Of a stretch of 64,000 bases of DNA, positions 49,522 to 62,300 are shown in pieces. The notes under the pieces are model-generated. The model was not told where the DNA came from. It did no database searches and saw nothing but the letters and a program-made list of their open reading frames with translations. This DNA is from Pleodorina starrii (lineage: Eukaryota > Chlorophyta > Chlorophyceae > Chlamydomonadales > Volvocaceae). Both the position numbers and the translations under genes were made by a program. Location: contig BRXU01000034.1 in assembly GCA_030267565.1 (NCBI GenBank), positions 699,501 to 763,500 on the forward strand, given 5' to 3'. Within the stretch, counting starts at the first letter, position 1. Every line of letters begins with the position of its first letter.

Positions 49522-52500
49522 TCAGCGGCGCAACCCCTCCGCCGTCGGTCCACCGCCGCCGCCGCCGCCTCGAAGCGACGCAACCGCCGCCAGCATATCC
49601 TCCACGCTCCCGAGCGACGAGGCGTTAGTCCCCGACGCCAGCGCCGATGTCGGCGTCGACGCCGGATCGGCGGCGGCGCCGCCGCCGCCACAACGGCTGA
49701 CGCCTCCGGCGCTGCCCCGCGCACGCGCCGCCGCAGCGCCCACGTCAAAGTAGCCGTCGTCGCGGCGCTCCAAATTGCCGTACACGACGTCGCCGGCGTC
49801 GTTGGCGGTCACCGCTTCGCCATCCGAGTCGATGTGGAAGCGCGCATTGGGGTCGATTGGGCTGCCCAGTACGGCAGCGACGGAGTTGAGGCCGCCGTTA
49901 GTCATCGAGGTGCCGGCGACGGAGTTGCCGGCTGCCGTACTCAGGACGTTGGCACGCAGCGAGTGGATGGCGGAGCTGTACAGCTGCCGATCGGCGCGGC
50001 TCATGCGAGCCATCCCGGTACCGCCAGCGGCGGCGGCGGCAGCCAGCGCCGCCGCCGAGGCCCGCGACGCGGCGGCGGCAGCGGCGGCTTCGCCGCCGAC
50101 GCCGGTCGTACTGCGGATATCCAGGCTGTTGCGCGTGTACGTCAGGCACTTTGCGATGAAAGCGCTCTCCAGGGAGGCCGACGAGGAGGCTGAATCCGCG
50201 TCGTCATCATCGTCGACGCTGCCGCCGCCGCCTAGGCGGCCTTGGCCGCCGTCGCCGCGGCGGCGGCGCGGCTCCGCCGCCGGCGGCCTCCCGCCACCGT
50301 TGTACGACACCTCGATGAACCGCTGCTGTTGCGGCGGCGGCTGCCTGTAACGCGGCGGTGGCAGTGCCGGCGCGCCGCCACCGCCGCCGCTGCCGCCGTA
50401 CTCGTGCTCGTCCACCTCCCGCAGCCGCTCGTCGTCGAAGTCGCCGTCGTCGCCGCCGTCGACCGTGTTGCGCGCGAGCGACGCAATGGAGCGATACATC
50501 TCCCCCGACGAGCTCGACGAGCCCTCGCCGCCAGAACCCGAGCCCTCGCCGTACTCGCTGCCGTATGCGCTGCCGTACGCCCTGCCGTATGAGCCCCGCG
50601 CCACCGACGGCGGCGCGGGCGCGCCATAGAGGCCATGGTGCTGGTAATGCTGCTGGTGGTGCTGCGGTTGCGGTTGCGGGGGATATCCCCGGTGCTGCGG
50701 CGTATGGCGCGCGTGTTGCTGTCGCGGCGGGTGCCGGTGCGGAAGCGACACATTGCTGGCGTTGCTGCCGCCGATGCCGCCCAGCTGCAGCGCCGGTACA
50801 ACCTGCCGTGCCTCGCTGCCATGCGGCTGTTGCTGCTGCTCCGGAACCCAGTGCGGCTCGCCGCCGTAAGGCAACGGACCCGCCAGGTACGGCAGCTTCT
50901 GCGGGGAGCTGTTCTCGTCCTCCGTGATCGGGGCGAGGGCCAGGTGCTGGGGAGGCAGCTGCAGACCAGGCGGCGGGGCGGCGGGCCCGCCGCCGTGGCC
51001 GCCGTAGGGCTGATGCTGGTGCTGGTGCTGGTGCTGCAGGGCGGGCAGCAAAGGGCCGGAAAAAAAGTCGTTGTGCGGAGGAGTGTGTTTCGGGCGGTAG
51101 GGAGCGGGAGCGCTAGGTGATGGTGCATGATAGAGGCCGGCGAAGTGCAGGAGAGCTGGGAGGGAATAGATAGTAAAAGGTGCTGGCCTCAGAGAGGAAT
51201 TAGTAATTAGTAATGATTAGCAACAGAAATCCAACTGGATCTGCCAACAAACCTCGCAAAGACCATCACACCGTCAGTCGCTGCTTCGTCCTCGTAAACT
51301 TACTGACCGACCCACCGACCCACCGACCCACGCACCGACCCTACGGACCTGAAGGCCACGACGAGCGCCCGTGCGGCTTCCCTCGCCCGGCTGCTGCTGC
51401 TGATGCTGATGCTGCATCATGCCGCCGGGCGGTGCCAAGGCCAGTGACTGCGATTGCGACTGCGACTGGGGCTGCCAGCGGCCTGCGTGGCTTGAGGAGC
51501 TGGGGACGCGGCCTGCGAGGGATGCGGTGGAGTGGGTCCCGGGCGGGCAAGAAGGGGTTTAGGAGAGCAACAGGGCTCTTAAAGAGTGAGGTTTGAACAC
51601 AGGTGCGATTACGGGGTACCGTACTCCTCTCCCTTCCCCTTCCCCTGCCTCCCGGGGGTCGCTGCGCAGTACACAAGAGTGCTCACCTTGCGGCTGCAGG
51701 TTGCTGGCGGCCGACATGAGCGCTGACGGAGCGCCGCCCCGCCCCGCCCTGCGGCCGCCCACCCGCCTGCCGATCCTCTTGGCCTGCGCCTTTTGGAATG
51801 CGCGTATGCGGGCGAGTGTGTCGGAGAAGAGTATGGCCTGCAGCGGACCCGCTTGCTTGCGGGACACGCGCACACCTGGGGAGGAGGGGGAGGGAGGGAG
51901 GAGAGGGGAGGGGAGGGAGGGGGGGGAGAGGAAAGGTCGGTGAGAGGGGGAGTGAGAAGGGTCCATCTCCACCCAACAACCTCGAATCCATCCCCGCCGC
52001 TTCCCGACTCAGATCCAGGGCACAAGCAGATCCATACTATCCAGATCAAGATCAACATCAAGATTCCAGATCAAGATCCAGATCCGGCACTCCGCATCCC
52101 GCTAAAGGACCGCCGCACCTGACATGACGGTCATGACCTTGCCCCACTCCCTCCGAGCAAACGACAGCAGCTCCTCCCGCGCAGCCAGGTCCGCCAATTC
52201 GCAACGCAGCCGCTCGCGCTCCGAAGCCAGCCGCCCGCCAAGAGAGCCGCCGCCGCCGCCGCCGGACGCGGCGCCGCCCGACGGGTCAGTGCCTCCGCCT
52301 CCGCCTCCGCCCCCCTGAGAGGGCATCATCTCCAACAGCGACCCCACCAGCTTGAGTCTGCGGGGCGGGGCGGTGCGAGTTTGTTGTTTTGGGGAGGGGG
52401 AGGTAAAGACGTGGGTAAAGACGTGAATGTGAATGTCTTCGGCTGCGTTTCATCCTCTGCTATGCTCTCTGTCGCCATCTCACCTCAGTGTGTGCTTGCT

Positions 52501-54685
52501 CCGCGCCGCCGCCACTGCCGCCAGCTCCTCATCCAAAGAGGCCACCAGTGAGCTCAGCTCGCTGGCAATGGCCTCAGCGCCCAGAGTGCCGCCAGCCGCA
52601 GCGGCAGCCAGCACGGCGCCGCCGCCGGCGTCGGCGCCGACGTCACTCGCCGCCGCAGCCAACGCCGCCGCGGCGGCGCCCGCGCCAGCCTGTTGTCTGC
52701 TGCCACGGCGTCGGCGGCCACCGCCGCCGTCGGCGTCGGTGTACGGCAGCGGCGGCGATGCGAAGGTGACGGCGGCGCCGCCGCCGCGCTGGTCAGCGTA
52801 GGTGGCGCGGTGACCCGGAATGGGCGCTGCCAGGCCGGCGGGGTCGGCAGCGGCCGCGTGGGGGTAGAGTACGCCGCCTCCGGGGCCGCCGACCCCGCCA
52901 TGCCCGCCGTGCTGCGGCGCGGGGAAGGCGCTGGACTGCTGCCGCCGCGGTGGCGGCACCGGCACCTCGGAAAGGAGCACCTCCGAGAAAGCTATGTCAG
53001 TGACGGCGCCGCCGCCGCTGCCCTGAGGTTCGACGCCGTACAGAGTGCCGTACGCATGGGGCATCGGCGGCGGCGCGCGGACCGGCGTGACAAACTGCGC
53101 ATCGTTCTCCGCCGCTCGGAATGCCGCCGCCGCCGCAGCGGCGGCTGCGGCGGCGGCTCCGCCGCCATGGTCGCCGCCCAGCACAGAGCCCCGCCGCACG
53201 ACCACGTCGGCCTCCTCGCCAGCCGCGTCATACGGCGCCTGCACCGAGCTCCCGCGCGCGGCGGCGGCGGTGGCGGCGGCGCCGCCGCCGCCGCCATTCG
53301 CAGATCCGAATTGCGGTCGCGGTCGCGCCGCGATGGCTCCAGGGCTGGCCGGTGCGGCGTAGCCGAGGCAGCCGCGGACCGCAGGCGCGCGACCCGGGCC
53401 GCCGCCGCCGCCACGCGGCGTGGGCTGTGATACCGTGGCGTCGCTGCCAGAGACCGGCGCCGGTGTTGCGGCGGGCGTCGAGTGACAGGGTGTCGTGCCG
53501 CCGCCGCCGGCGCCGCCGGCGGCGGGAGCGCTGCTGCCGGCGCTATCTGCCGTGTTGTGGGCGTTACTGCCTGAGGCCGATTGAGAACCCGGTTGCTTCC
53601 AGGGCGGCAGCGAAGGGGTGTGGGAGGACGCGCGACGCCCTTGGTTGGAGGTGGAGGAGAAAGCCGAGTCGGAAGGCGCCACGGTGGCGGCGGCGTTGGC
53701 GGCCGCCGCGGCGGTGGCGGCGGCGCGCACAGCGGCGGCGGAGCGCACGGCCGCGGGCGAGCGTTTCGTGGGCGAGCGCGAAGGCTTCGGGGAGGCTGGA
53801 TGCTTGGCGCTGCCGCCACCGCCACCGCTGCTAGTGAGCTTGCGCTTGACTGCGCGGGGAGGGGCAGGAAGGCAGGGGATGCAGTGGTTAGGTGGGGGCA
53901 GGCGTGAGGGACAGAGGCGGCAGCGTGCGTCGCCAGTGACCCCATGTCCCCACGGGCGCCCTGCAGGCCTAAGCCCAAGGAAACCCATTTCAAGGAAACC
54001 CATTTTAAGGAAACCCATTTCAAGGAAACCCATTTCAAGGGAAGCAGCAAGCAGCAGCAGGCAGCCCAGGGCCGCTGCTGCGCCTCGCCTCCCCTTGCCC
54101 GACGCCCCAGCCAGCCCGTGCTCACATTTGGTCAGGAGGCGGCGCAGGATGCCCTTCTTCTGTCCGGCAGCCTCCTGTACGGCAGCCATTGGGAGTTCGG
54201 AGTTGGGAGTTGGCGGCTTCGGTTGTGTTACGCAGCGGCATGGAATCGGCGTGGAAGGGAGATCGGACGGGGATGGGCAGGGCAGGGCAACCGCCCGGGG
54301 GCGCGGAAAGCGGGAGCGGCAGAGTCAGTGATGCGCACACCTGCTCAGCGCTGAGCAGGCGCGGAGCAGACCCGTGCAGTGTCGTGCAGCGTGCGCCCTG
54401 CAGAGGGCCTTATGTGTGTCCAAGGACTTCAGACAGCGTGAGGGGTGAGCGCACATCTTCCGGGTCGTGGAGCCTGAGGGGTGAGGGCACTGGCTAACCC
54501 CTGACCCCGGTCTGTGCCCTATCCTAGGTTCCTGGCGCGCTACCGCTAACCCCAGGCCACCAAGAAACCCTGCGGGCAACCAGGAGGAGCAAAGTCCCCA
54601 CCTGCAGCTGCTTGGGGTCCAATTCGCCCACGCCGTACGGGTCGTACTCGCCGCTGTCCAGATCGCGAGGGGTGTAGGCGGCCAT
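49522..54685 (-). CDS. Large low-complexity protein of unknown function (7 exons)
   Basis: Not recognised. Spliced model (minus): 54685-54602, 54174-54126, 53849-52484, 52357-52119, 51875-51687, 51512-51349, 51033-49522; 3,603 nt, 1,200 aa, all phases consistent. The N-terminus (MAAYTPRDLDSGEYDPYGVG, then KKGILRRLLTKFKRKL) is compact and basic. Residues about 50-470 are Ala/Gly/Pro/Ser-rich. A probable coiled-coil/helical core spans about 470-620 (LVASLDEELAAVAAARSK, SERERLRCELADLAAREEL, FSDTLARIRAFQKAQAKR). The rest is His/Gln-, Gly- and Ser-rich with a few ordered patches (SIASLARNTV, AFIAKCLTYTRNSLDIR). No signal peptide or membrane span, so probably cytosolic or nuclear; a scaffold-like role is only a guess. 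GCC/GCG repeats inflate many shadow ORFs here. It is divergent to the CDC50 gene at 55938. Confidence 0.7.
53977..54036. repeat. 15-bp tandem repeat, four units, in an intron
   Basis: Four copies of AAGGAAACCCATTTC with one change lie in the second intron of gene F (54125-53850). Read on the minus strand it would encode MGFLE repeats, but splicing removes it. Confidence 0.9.
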
Positions 54686-55937
54686 GGCTGCTGCCGTCGA
54701 GGGGCTGAGAGCGGGTCCGCGGCGGGCACGCGACTAAGGAACGTCCGGGAAGACGTTCTGGCCAGGACAGCGCGCCTTTGAAATAGGATGGGCACGAAGG
54801 CTAAAAATTCTTTGCTGGCTTTGTCGTCCTCGTCGCCTGCAGGACAGCACAGCAGGGCAGCACAGCAGGAATAAAGCCAGAAGGCAAAGCGGATGGAAAG
54901 CGGGAAAGGAAAGCGGAAGGTCAACTGTGCAACTGGATGCTTCCGCATCTCGTCGCGAGGCAGCAATCCACTATATCCGGGAAGCTGCTGCTGGCAACCT
55001 GCGCCCGAAATCGGGTCAGGTCGGGTCCCCGCGTTGCGAAATCGGAGGCGATGGTGCTCAGACTGTTGCCGGAAACGAGCTTTCGCCAAGCCCAGCATAT
55101 CCTTCGCTTTAAGCTAAGCAAATTCAACGGGAAGGGCATCAAGGCTGTTGTGTGCTGGGAAAGCCGCGCGCCGTTAGGCCAGGAGAGACTGCTCGTGACT
55201 ACCTTGACTGCCGGCGCACCTCTTTGCCGAAGTACTGGGCGCGACACCAGATCGCCGCGAGGTCGGTCTACGTGTTACTGATCGCACCAAAGCTGAGCCA
55301 CCGGAAGGCTTATCGAAACAAGTCAGGCTGTGGAGGTAAAGATGGTACAAGAAACGCCGTTTGGACAGATACTGCCGGGATCACAACATATACCATCCGC
55401 TTGCTGAAGTATTTCCGTGTATCATCCGTTGGTACAGTGTGTAGGGCAAGGCCGCTGAAAGCCGGCGTCGTGGATCATCTCCGGGAGCTTACGACATCGC
55501 TTCCCGCCAGGCCAAAGCGCGGTGACCATGCGACCCAAAATTTGCCCGATGATCCGAAACCAGGAGAACGGAACGCAAGCATCCCGCCGCGTGCGCTGAA
55601 GGTCGATCTTTGTTAATGTCGCTATTTTTGGGCTAAATTGCGCTTCTCAAGTTCATCTGGCCCTATCTGGCAGCTTCTCGGCCGACCCGCGGGCCGCTCT
55701 CAAAGCAAAATCATCTGGACGAATGACTGAAGCTGCCCGCGGTCAACAGCAGGTAGTATTATGCTCGATTCTTTTGTATTATTTTCCAATCCCTTGCCGC
55801 CAACTATCAGGCTCGTTGCCTTGGTAATAACAACTTTTAAAAACGCCTGCCATCAATCGATTCGTTCAGCCGCCTTCACGCATATCTGTCTAGAGTTTTA
55901 AAGAATTTTCCATCACAATATTGTGGCTCGATCAACT
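54686..55937. promoter_or_regulatory. Divergent upstream region of gene F and the CDC50 gene
   Basis: A 1.25-kb interval between two start codons pointing away from each other. The right 300 bp turn AT-rich (TTTTAAAAACGCC, AGTTTTAAAGAATTTT) just before the CDC50 start. An open frame at 55152-55616 (154 codons) has no supporting features. No specific binding site can be named. Confidence 0.4.
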
Positions 55938-57365
55938 ATGAAGGCAACGGTGGCGCCCTCCGCTGCTTTCCGGCAGGTGGCTTCCCTCCGCGAAGACGAC
56001 CGCTCGGCACCCTCCACTTCGTCGGCTCTGCACCAGCCTTCGTTGGCCTCTTGCTCCGGCACTAGTTCAGGTCTGGGCGCCCGGAACCCGCGGCCCGACA
56101 CCCGGTCCGTCAGGGGACCGCACACCGCCAGCCCTCGAAGACCCCACGACGGCGCCGACATCAGCAATGCGCCTCCTCCTGGCAATGACCCGCCTGACGG
56201 AAGCACGGGCGCTGCTGGTGACGGCGGAAACGGCGGAACCGCTGCCGGCAACCCTCCTGACAGCCAGCGCGCCCGCGGCCGCGGCCGCCGCGGGCGCGGC
56301 AGCGACGAAGGCGGCCGCGCAGATGGGGGGCCCCGTGGCGGCGCTTTCCGGCGCTTCCGCGAGCAGACGTACGACGTGTTTCGTCCGCAGCCCACCCTCC
56401 CTGGCGCCCTTGCGGTGCTGGGTCTGCTGTTCGCGTTGGGGCTGGGGCTGGGCATCCCGCTGCTGCTGGCTTCGCTGCGAGTGGTTGAAATCCGGATCCG
56501 CTACGACAACGCGGATCCGTTGGCCACCGCCGCTGGCGGCAACATTAGCGACGTAGGATGGGATCCGCAGCGGGCGCTGTGGGCCTCCGGTGACGACGGT
56601 GTACGGCAGTCCTTGACGCTGACCGTACCACGCGCCATGCGACCGCCCATCTTCGTGATGTACGAGCTTGAGGGGCTGTACGGCACCCACAAGCGCTACG
56701 TTCGCAGCGCTAGCTGGGAGCAGCTCAAAGGAGGTCACCCGCCGGCCAGCTCCCTCGACATGTACGGACGCCGCAGTACCAAGTGCAGCGTGATTAGTTG
56801 GTTGGTTGGCAGGTTGTTTGGTTGGTTGGGTGGGTGGTTTAGGAGCAGTGTCACGTGCCATCACTTCCTCGACGTCCGTATGGGTCGGGAACATGCGGTT
56901 CACGTTGGGTCCCGCTTCCGGTTCCGGTCCCAGCCGCCGGCAACCTGCCGCCGGCAAATCGGCCCCGCCCGAAAACGATACTTCCGTCTCGCGGCTAAGC
57001 CGCCCCGCCATCCCGTCGCCACCCCGCCGCCCCGCGCCCTCGTCTCATGCAGCTGCCAGCCGCGAGTTTACTTGGGCGGCCGGCCCAACGCCTCACTGCC
57101 CTCCTCCGGCCTCATACACCCCTGCGGTCTGCGAGCCACCTCCCTCTTCAACGACACCTTCGCCCTGGAGGCCGATGCAGCCACCTGCGGCCCCGCTGCT
57201 GCTGCTGCTGGCGGCAGTAGTGGTGGGGTTAGCGGAGCGAGTGGAGGCAGCGGTGGCGGGAGCAGCGGTTCCGTCGGGGGCCGTCGTGCCGCCGGCAGGC
57301 TGCTGCTGCTTCAGCACCAGACCGCGGGGACGGCGACGGCATCGCTGCTGCTTGGGCGCCGGTTG

Positions 57366-57405
<40 letters not shown>

Positions 57406-58367
57406 CCGAGTCGGCGGCGTTGAGGCCCGACGGCGCCGGGCGGCAGTTCGCGCCGCTTGCGCTTGACGAGCAGGGAATCAAATGGCCGCTGGAGGTACGG
57501 CACCTGTACGGCATGTACAACGCGACGAACCTGAACAGCGTACCGGCGCTGCGTACGGGCGGCGGGTTGGACGAGCCGGTGGCGGCGGAGGGGCACTTCC
57601 AGGTGTGGATGCGGCCCAGCGCCAGGTACGACAAAACGTACGACAAATCGTGCGCGAGGGTGGTTTGGAGACTGGGGGTGTGCTGTTGGGACAGCCGTCA
57701 TGCATGTACGGAAAGTGCAGCCTGCCAGGCAGCTGTGCGGCCTCAACTTTCTTCGGGGTCAGTGGGTCGGTGGGTCGGTGTCAGTCAGTCGGTGATAGCG
57801 GAAGCGGTTTGCAGACGGAGGGCCTTACGGTAATGGCCCCATAGGGCTCCAGTAGTGCATAGGGCCCCAGGGAGGGGCGTGCGTGTGCGCCGATCGCCTT
57901 GACCAGGTTATCCAGGCAGGCACCCTGACAACCCTGATAAGGGTGTCTGGCGTTCCGAAGGACTCGGGATTACCCTCCGTGGTAACGACTGAGAGCAAGG
58001 TGGGCACGCACCTTCGCTGGCAGCAAGAGCCGTGTTGGAATTCGCATGCCCTGTTGTTGGATATTTGATCCAAACCTTCGTCCCTCGCCTGCCCGCCCAC
58101 TTGCGTACGTGCAGGCCCACCGCGCTCAAACTGTACGGCGTACTGCACGAGCAGCTACCGGCGGGCTGCGTGCTGCGGCTGCACGTGGCCAACCGCTACA
58201 ACTCGTACGGCTGGGGCGGCGCAAAACGTGTCGTATTGACGACACAGTCGTGGTACGGCATGCGCAACCTTGTGGTGCCGTGCGCGCTGCTGGCGGTGGC
58301 GGCGGCGGCACTCGCGTCGGCGGCGCTGCTGCTGGGTCTGAGCACGTGCCTGAAGCGGGCCGCGTAG
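55938..58367 (+). CDS. CDC50: CDC50/LEM3 (ALIS) beta subunit of P4-ATPase lipid flippase
   Basis: Known role: partner and chaperone of P4-ATPases, needed for ER exit and phospholipid flipping in Golgi/plasma membranes. Exons 55938-56761, 57053-57625, 58115-58367; 1,650 nt, 549 aa. After a 135-residue disordered N-terminal extension come TM1 (about 154-178) and the family signature RVVEIRIRYDN. These are followed by PPIFVMYELEGLYGTHKRYV, then HPCGLRATSLFNDTF, GHFQVWMRPSA, LKLYGVLHEQLPAG, NRYNSYGWGGAKRVVLTTQSW, and a C-terminal TM2. The order and spacing match CDC50 proteins. A Gly/Ser/Ala- and Gln-rich insertion (11 CAG/Gln at about residues 381-391) splits the lumenal loop. Most family members are about 330-380 aa, so extension and insert are lineage features. 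The ATG at 55938 is chosen over an in-frame GTG at 55923. Confidence 0.88.
57371..57403 (+). repeat. (CAG)11 polyglutamine tract
   Basis: Eleven CAG codons in the middle exon of the CDC50 gene, within a longer Gly/Ser/Leu low-complexity insertion in the lumenal loop. Pure CAG suggests length polymorphism. Confidence 0.9.
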
Positions 58368-59322
58368 CGTCTCCATCCCGGCAGCTCCGGTGTACCGCAG
58401 TACCGGCCAGAGTCAGAGCCACGCAGCGGCCCGGACGCTTCCCTTCGGGTTGAGGAAGTTAGCTGCCCTCCCGACACATCGTGTCAGCGTGCTCGCAGAC
58501 AGCCGTAGTCGCAGGAAGTGGGCAGCAGGCCGACGTGGAAGGGTGTTGGGAGCGACGGGAGGGACCCCGCGTCCTTTCGATCGATTCGGATTGGGACACG
58601 GCGTGGACAGCGCGGGGGAGCTGATCTGAGTTGGGATGATGGGAGCCATATTGCTGCCAAGTGCTGCGTGGGGTGTATACCTGGAGGCGGCGTGTTGAAG
58701 CACGGCGGCTGTGGCTTTTGGGTTGCGTGAGCAGCTTGGATGTGGATGGATGTGCCGTTGTGTGCTTCTTTATCATGGTATGATGCGTGCCGTCTGGTGG
58801 CCAGCGTGGAATGGGTGTCCGCTAGGTAGAGCGGCACTTCGGGCTTGGCCACGTTCGCTCGGCAGCTCAGGCGCGCTTGCCCGATGATTGTCCAAGACAA
58901 CTTAATGCGCTGACCTCATTTAAAATGTTGGTAGGACAGCTTGTTGTACTGCCTCCTTCCGGCCATGTAACGCAATGGCAGTGCCGAATGCAACCACCGC
59001 AAGTGCCACGGCCTCCATAGGTCCTGATAAACAATTCGGCCAGTTCGTCCTATCGCACCTAGTCTCTGAAAGCGTAAGCATTGATTGTTGCTTGCTCGAA
59101 AGTTGCTCGACACATCACACCAGGGCATCACACATTGGAACGTACGTACGTCGTACGGGTGCCGTTTTTCTGAGCTTTGAAGCCTTTGGGTACGCTATGA
59201 GCCGCAATGGCCAGACTACGCTATGAGCCGCAATCAGATTCAAATTCTTACTAATCATTCTGCTTTATAGGATAACGACTGACGTTCTTGTGTTCAAGTA
59301 CTTGACTCGACAGACAATCGCG
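58368..59322. other. Intergenic region between CDC50 gene and gene H
   Basis: About 955 bp. TGTAA at 58966-58970 is a candidate polyadenylation signal, giving a 3' untranslated region near 600 nt. Just left of gene H, TACGCTATGAGCCGCAAT occurs twice (about 59191-59236). No exon is recognised. Confidence 0.5.
58966..58970 (+). terminator. Candidate TGTAA polyadenylation signal, CDC50 gene
   Basis: First TGTAA noted downstream of the CDC50 stop (58367). Consistent with volvocine 3' end processing, but the motif is only five bases. Confidence 0.4.
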
Positions 59323-62300
59323 ATGACTGCCGCCATCTTTAAAGCTATTTGCTTACTTGCAGCGGTTATAGTTGCTTCTGCTGGCTACAATGAGACAGCA
59401 TTACGGTTGATGTACGGGTCTGTTGTGGACTGGGTGCACTTCAGCCCTCGCGTCGACATCAGGCAAGCTTGCATTCTCAACGAACCTATGCTTATCAGTT
59501 TATCTGTGAACTTCTGGGAGTGCCCTCTCCACGCAGCCAGCCGTGCCGAAATGGACATCCGCTGCGCATCGCCTACTTCACACGCCACAGCGGCACCCTA
59601 TGGGACTGGATTGCGGTGGCAAGCCACTTGGGAGCACCATGGACACGGGTTAACCCCGGCCTGTAAGTAGATGCTTGGATATGGGGTGTTGCAGGGCCGT
59701 TTCCAAGCGCGGACAACAGGCAGCTCAAGTGAAACCCATGCTGAACGCAAATGCGATGCGAGGGCTCCATACTTGTCAGCATTTTTTTCTTTCCAGCCAA
59801 CAGCACACCCCATGGCCAAGCGCAGCTGCTCCCCTTGGCGTGCTGCAGGTTCCAAGCGTACGGTGTTAACACGACGGCGGCAAACGCCATTTGGGCGCAC
59901 CTGGGCCATATGCTGTGTCACATGTCCGACATCCTGGTCTTCAGCGATACCATTCCGGACGCGCGGCCGCTGCTCCAGGGCGGCTGCACGACGCCCACCA
60001 TCTTGCAGGTGGGGGACTGCACGGCTTTGCTGCGGCCCGCTACCGTCGCTTCTCAGTGCGCTCTAAAACAGCGCTGAGCCAGCCCACCGCGGCCCACAGC
60101 CCGGGGCAAGGATTCTGGCCCACAACTACCAGACCTGGTCGAAGTTGGAGCACGGAGGCGCTGTCGTGCCCTGTCGCTGCCGGCAAAGACTGCTAGGGAC
60201 CTTTAGCAGGACAGGCTGGAGGAGAGGCCCCCTCCCTCGTCCCGTCCCGTCCCGTTCCGTTCCGTTCCGGTGGCCCCTCAGCCGCCCCGTGTCCTTCCGG
60301 GTTCTTTGCAGTCCTGCCGGCACAGCCCGGATCGGGTTTGGAGCGCTGGCGGTAACCTGGGCGGTGCTGGATCCGGCATCCGCTGCCGACATGGGAATAT
60401 AGGGGAGGGGAAGTGGGAAGCTGAGGGCCGAGGTTTACGCCCTGGCTCGCCCGCCTGATGCCCTTGTGTCCCCACCGCCGCTCGTCCCAATCGTGTCCCC
60501 TGCGCCGGTCCGGTGGGTCGGTGTCCTGTGTGTGTGGGCTGTCACCGCCAGATCACCAACCGCTTCGACTACGGCATCTCGCCCGATGACCAGGACGCCT
60601 ACCGACTGCTCATGTCGGAGGCAGCCACGCGGAGGCACGTGTGGTGGGTGGTCAACAACCCATACGAGGTGCTCTTCATCTCCCAGTGAGTACCAACAGC
60701 GAGTGGGTGGGTGGGTGGGTGGGTGGGTGGGTGGGTGGGTGCCGGCAGCGACCGACCGACCGAACCCACGCGCGCCTGATGCGACTCCCCTGCGACCCAC
60801 GGGTCATTATCAATCATTGCTCGTCCATTTGCAGGCGCGGCATTAAGCTGCCCCTGGACCGGCTGCTGCTGCTGCGGCCCGTGGGGGAGTGCCTGCTGCC
60901 GTCCGCCCTGTCGCTAACGCGGGAGCGGCCCCGCGTGGCGCTCGTACAGCCAACTGGGTCGTACCATCTTGAAAACACGGTCATCGCGCCGTGGATCCGG
61001 AGCCAGAATCTTTCGGACTATGTACGGATGTACCGCCAGCACTACGGCGGGCCCACCGTACTGGCGCACCATCGCGGCGTCATCACGGTGCCGTACCAGG
61101 TGGGCCCGGGAGTGCAGCACGCGGGAGGAAACAAAGTGGGCGGCTGGCAGAGGTGGAGGTGGAGGCGGAGGTGGAGGTGGATGAGGACGGGATCAGTGTG
61201 CGGCAGGCTTACGAGCACCTGCCCCTCTGGCAGGCGAAGGGAAGGCGGAGCCGTGCCGCTGGCACATCGTGTGGGGAGGCCGAGTGAGAGTGGTTTGCGA
61301 TGCCCATGCATGCATGCGGCATGTAGTGGGCTTCTGCTTGGGGACGGTGTCGCGTCCGGAATGTCCGCACCTGCCCTGCGTACCCATGAACCGCATTGTT
61401 CGTACTGTACTGTACTGCACTGTACTGCACTGCCCGTGCAGACGTCGGTGATGAAGATGTACGAGGGCCTCAGCGCGGGGGCGGTGTTTATAATTCCCAG
61501 CCCCGCCTTCTTCCAGAAGCTGCTGCAGCAGTACAACGACGAGATCATGGTATTCTGCTGTAGGTAAGAGCCGAGACGAGCGGAGCGAGGTGCGGAGACG
61601 TCAATGGGACTTAACGAGGGACGCTCGTCCACTTCGTGGACGAGCGTCCCCCCATAAGGCCTCCGGCCGTGGATAAGCCCCGCCCCCCGCACCCCCCCCC
61701 ACACGCACACGCACACACGCAATGTACCATGGCTGCTGGGTCCACCCTGAGGTGCCCTTGTTGGGTGTGGTGCCCCCCTCGCTGCACCGGTGCAGGGACC
61801 TTCTTCGCGACCGGCCCGCGGACTGGCAGGAGTTCTTCGACTGGTACCACAAGGACTTCATCGCCTCCCACATACTGTACGACTCGTGGGAGGAGCTGCA
61901 CGCCATCATCCGCGGTGAGATTGAGATGTTGATCGCGATTGATCGCTTTTTGTCGGCTTTGAGTGCCGCCGCCGCCGTCGTCGCCACCGCCGCCGGCTTG
62001 CGGCCCCGGTTAACCAAAGCGCGCAACCTTCGCCTTCTCCAACCCTTCACCAACCCATACTTCTTTCCCAAACTTTGCCCTCCCTGCCGCCCTGCCGCCC
62101 TGCTCCTTCTCCGCTCCGCCGCCATGCTCCCGCCCTTATCTTCCCTCCTGGCGTTCGCGCTGCCCCCATCCTGATCCTATTCCTCCACCCCTCCCTCTTG
62201 TCAACTCCGCCTCCTCCTCCGCCTCCTCCAGATCGCGAGAGGTCCCACCGGTTGATCGAGGAGAAGCGGGCCATAGGTATGGAGGCCATGCGCCGCTCTC

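Noticed and set aside
55152..55616. 154-codon plus-strand ORF between gene F and the CDC50 gene
   Set aside because: No signal, motif or splice context. It sits in the divergent promoter interval and is likely chance.
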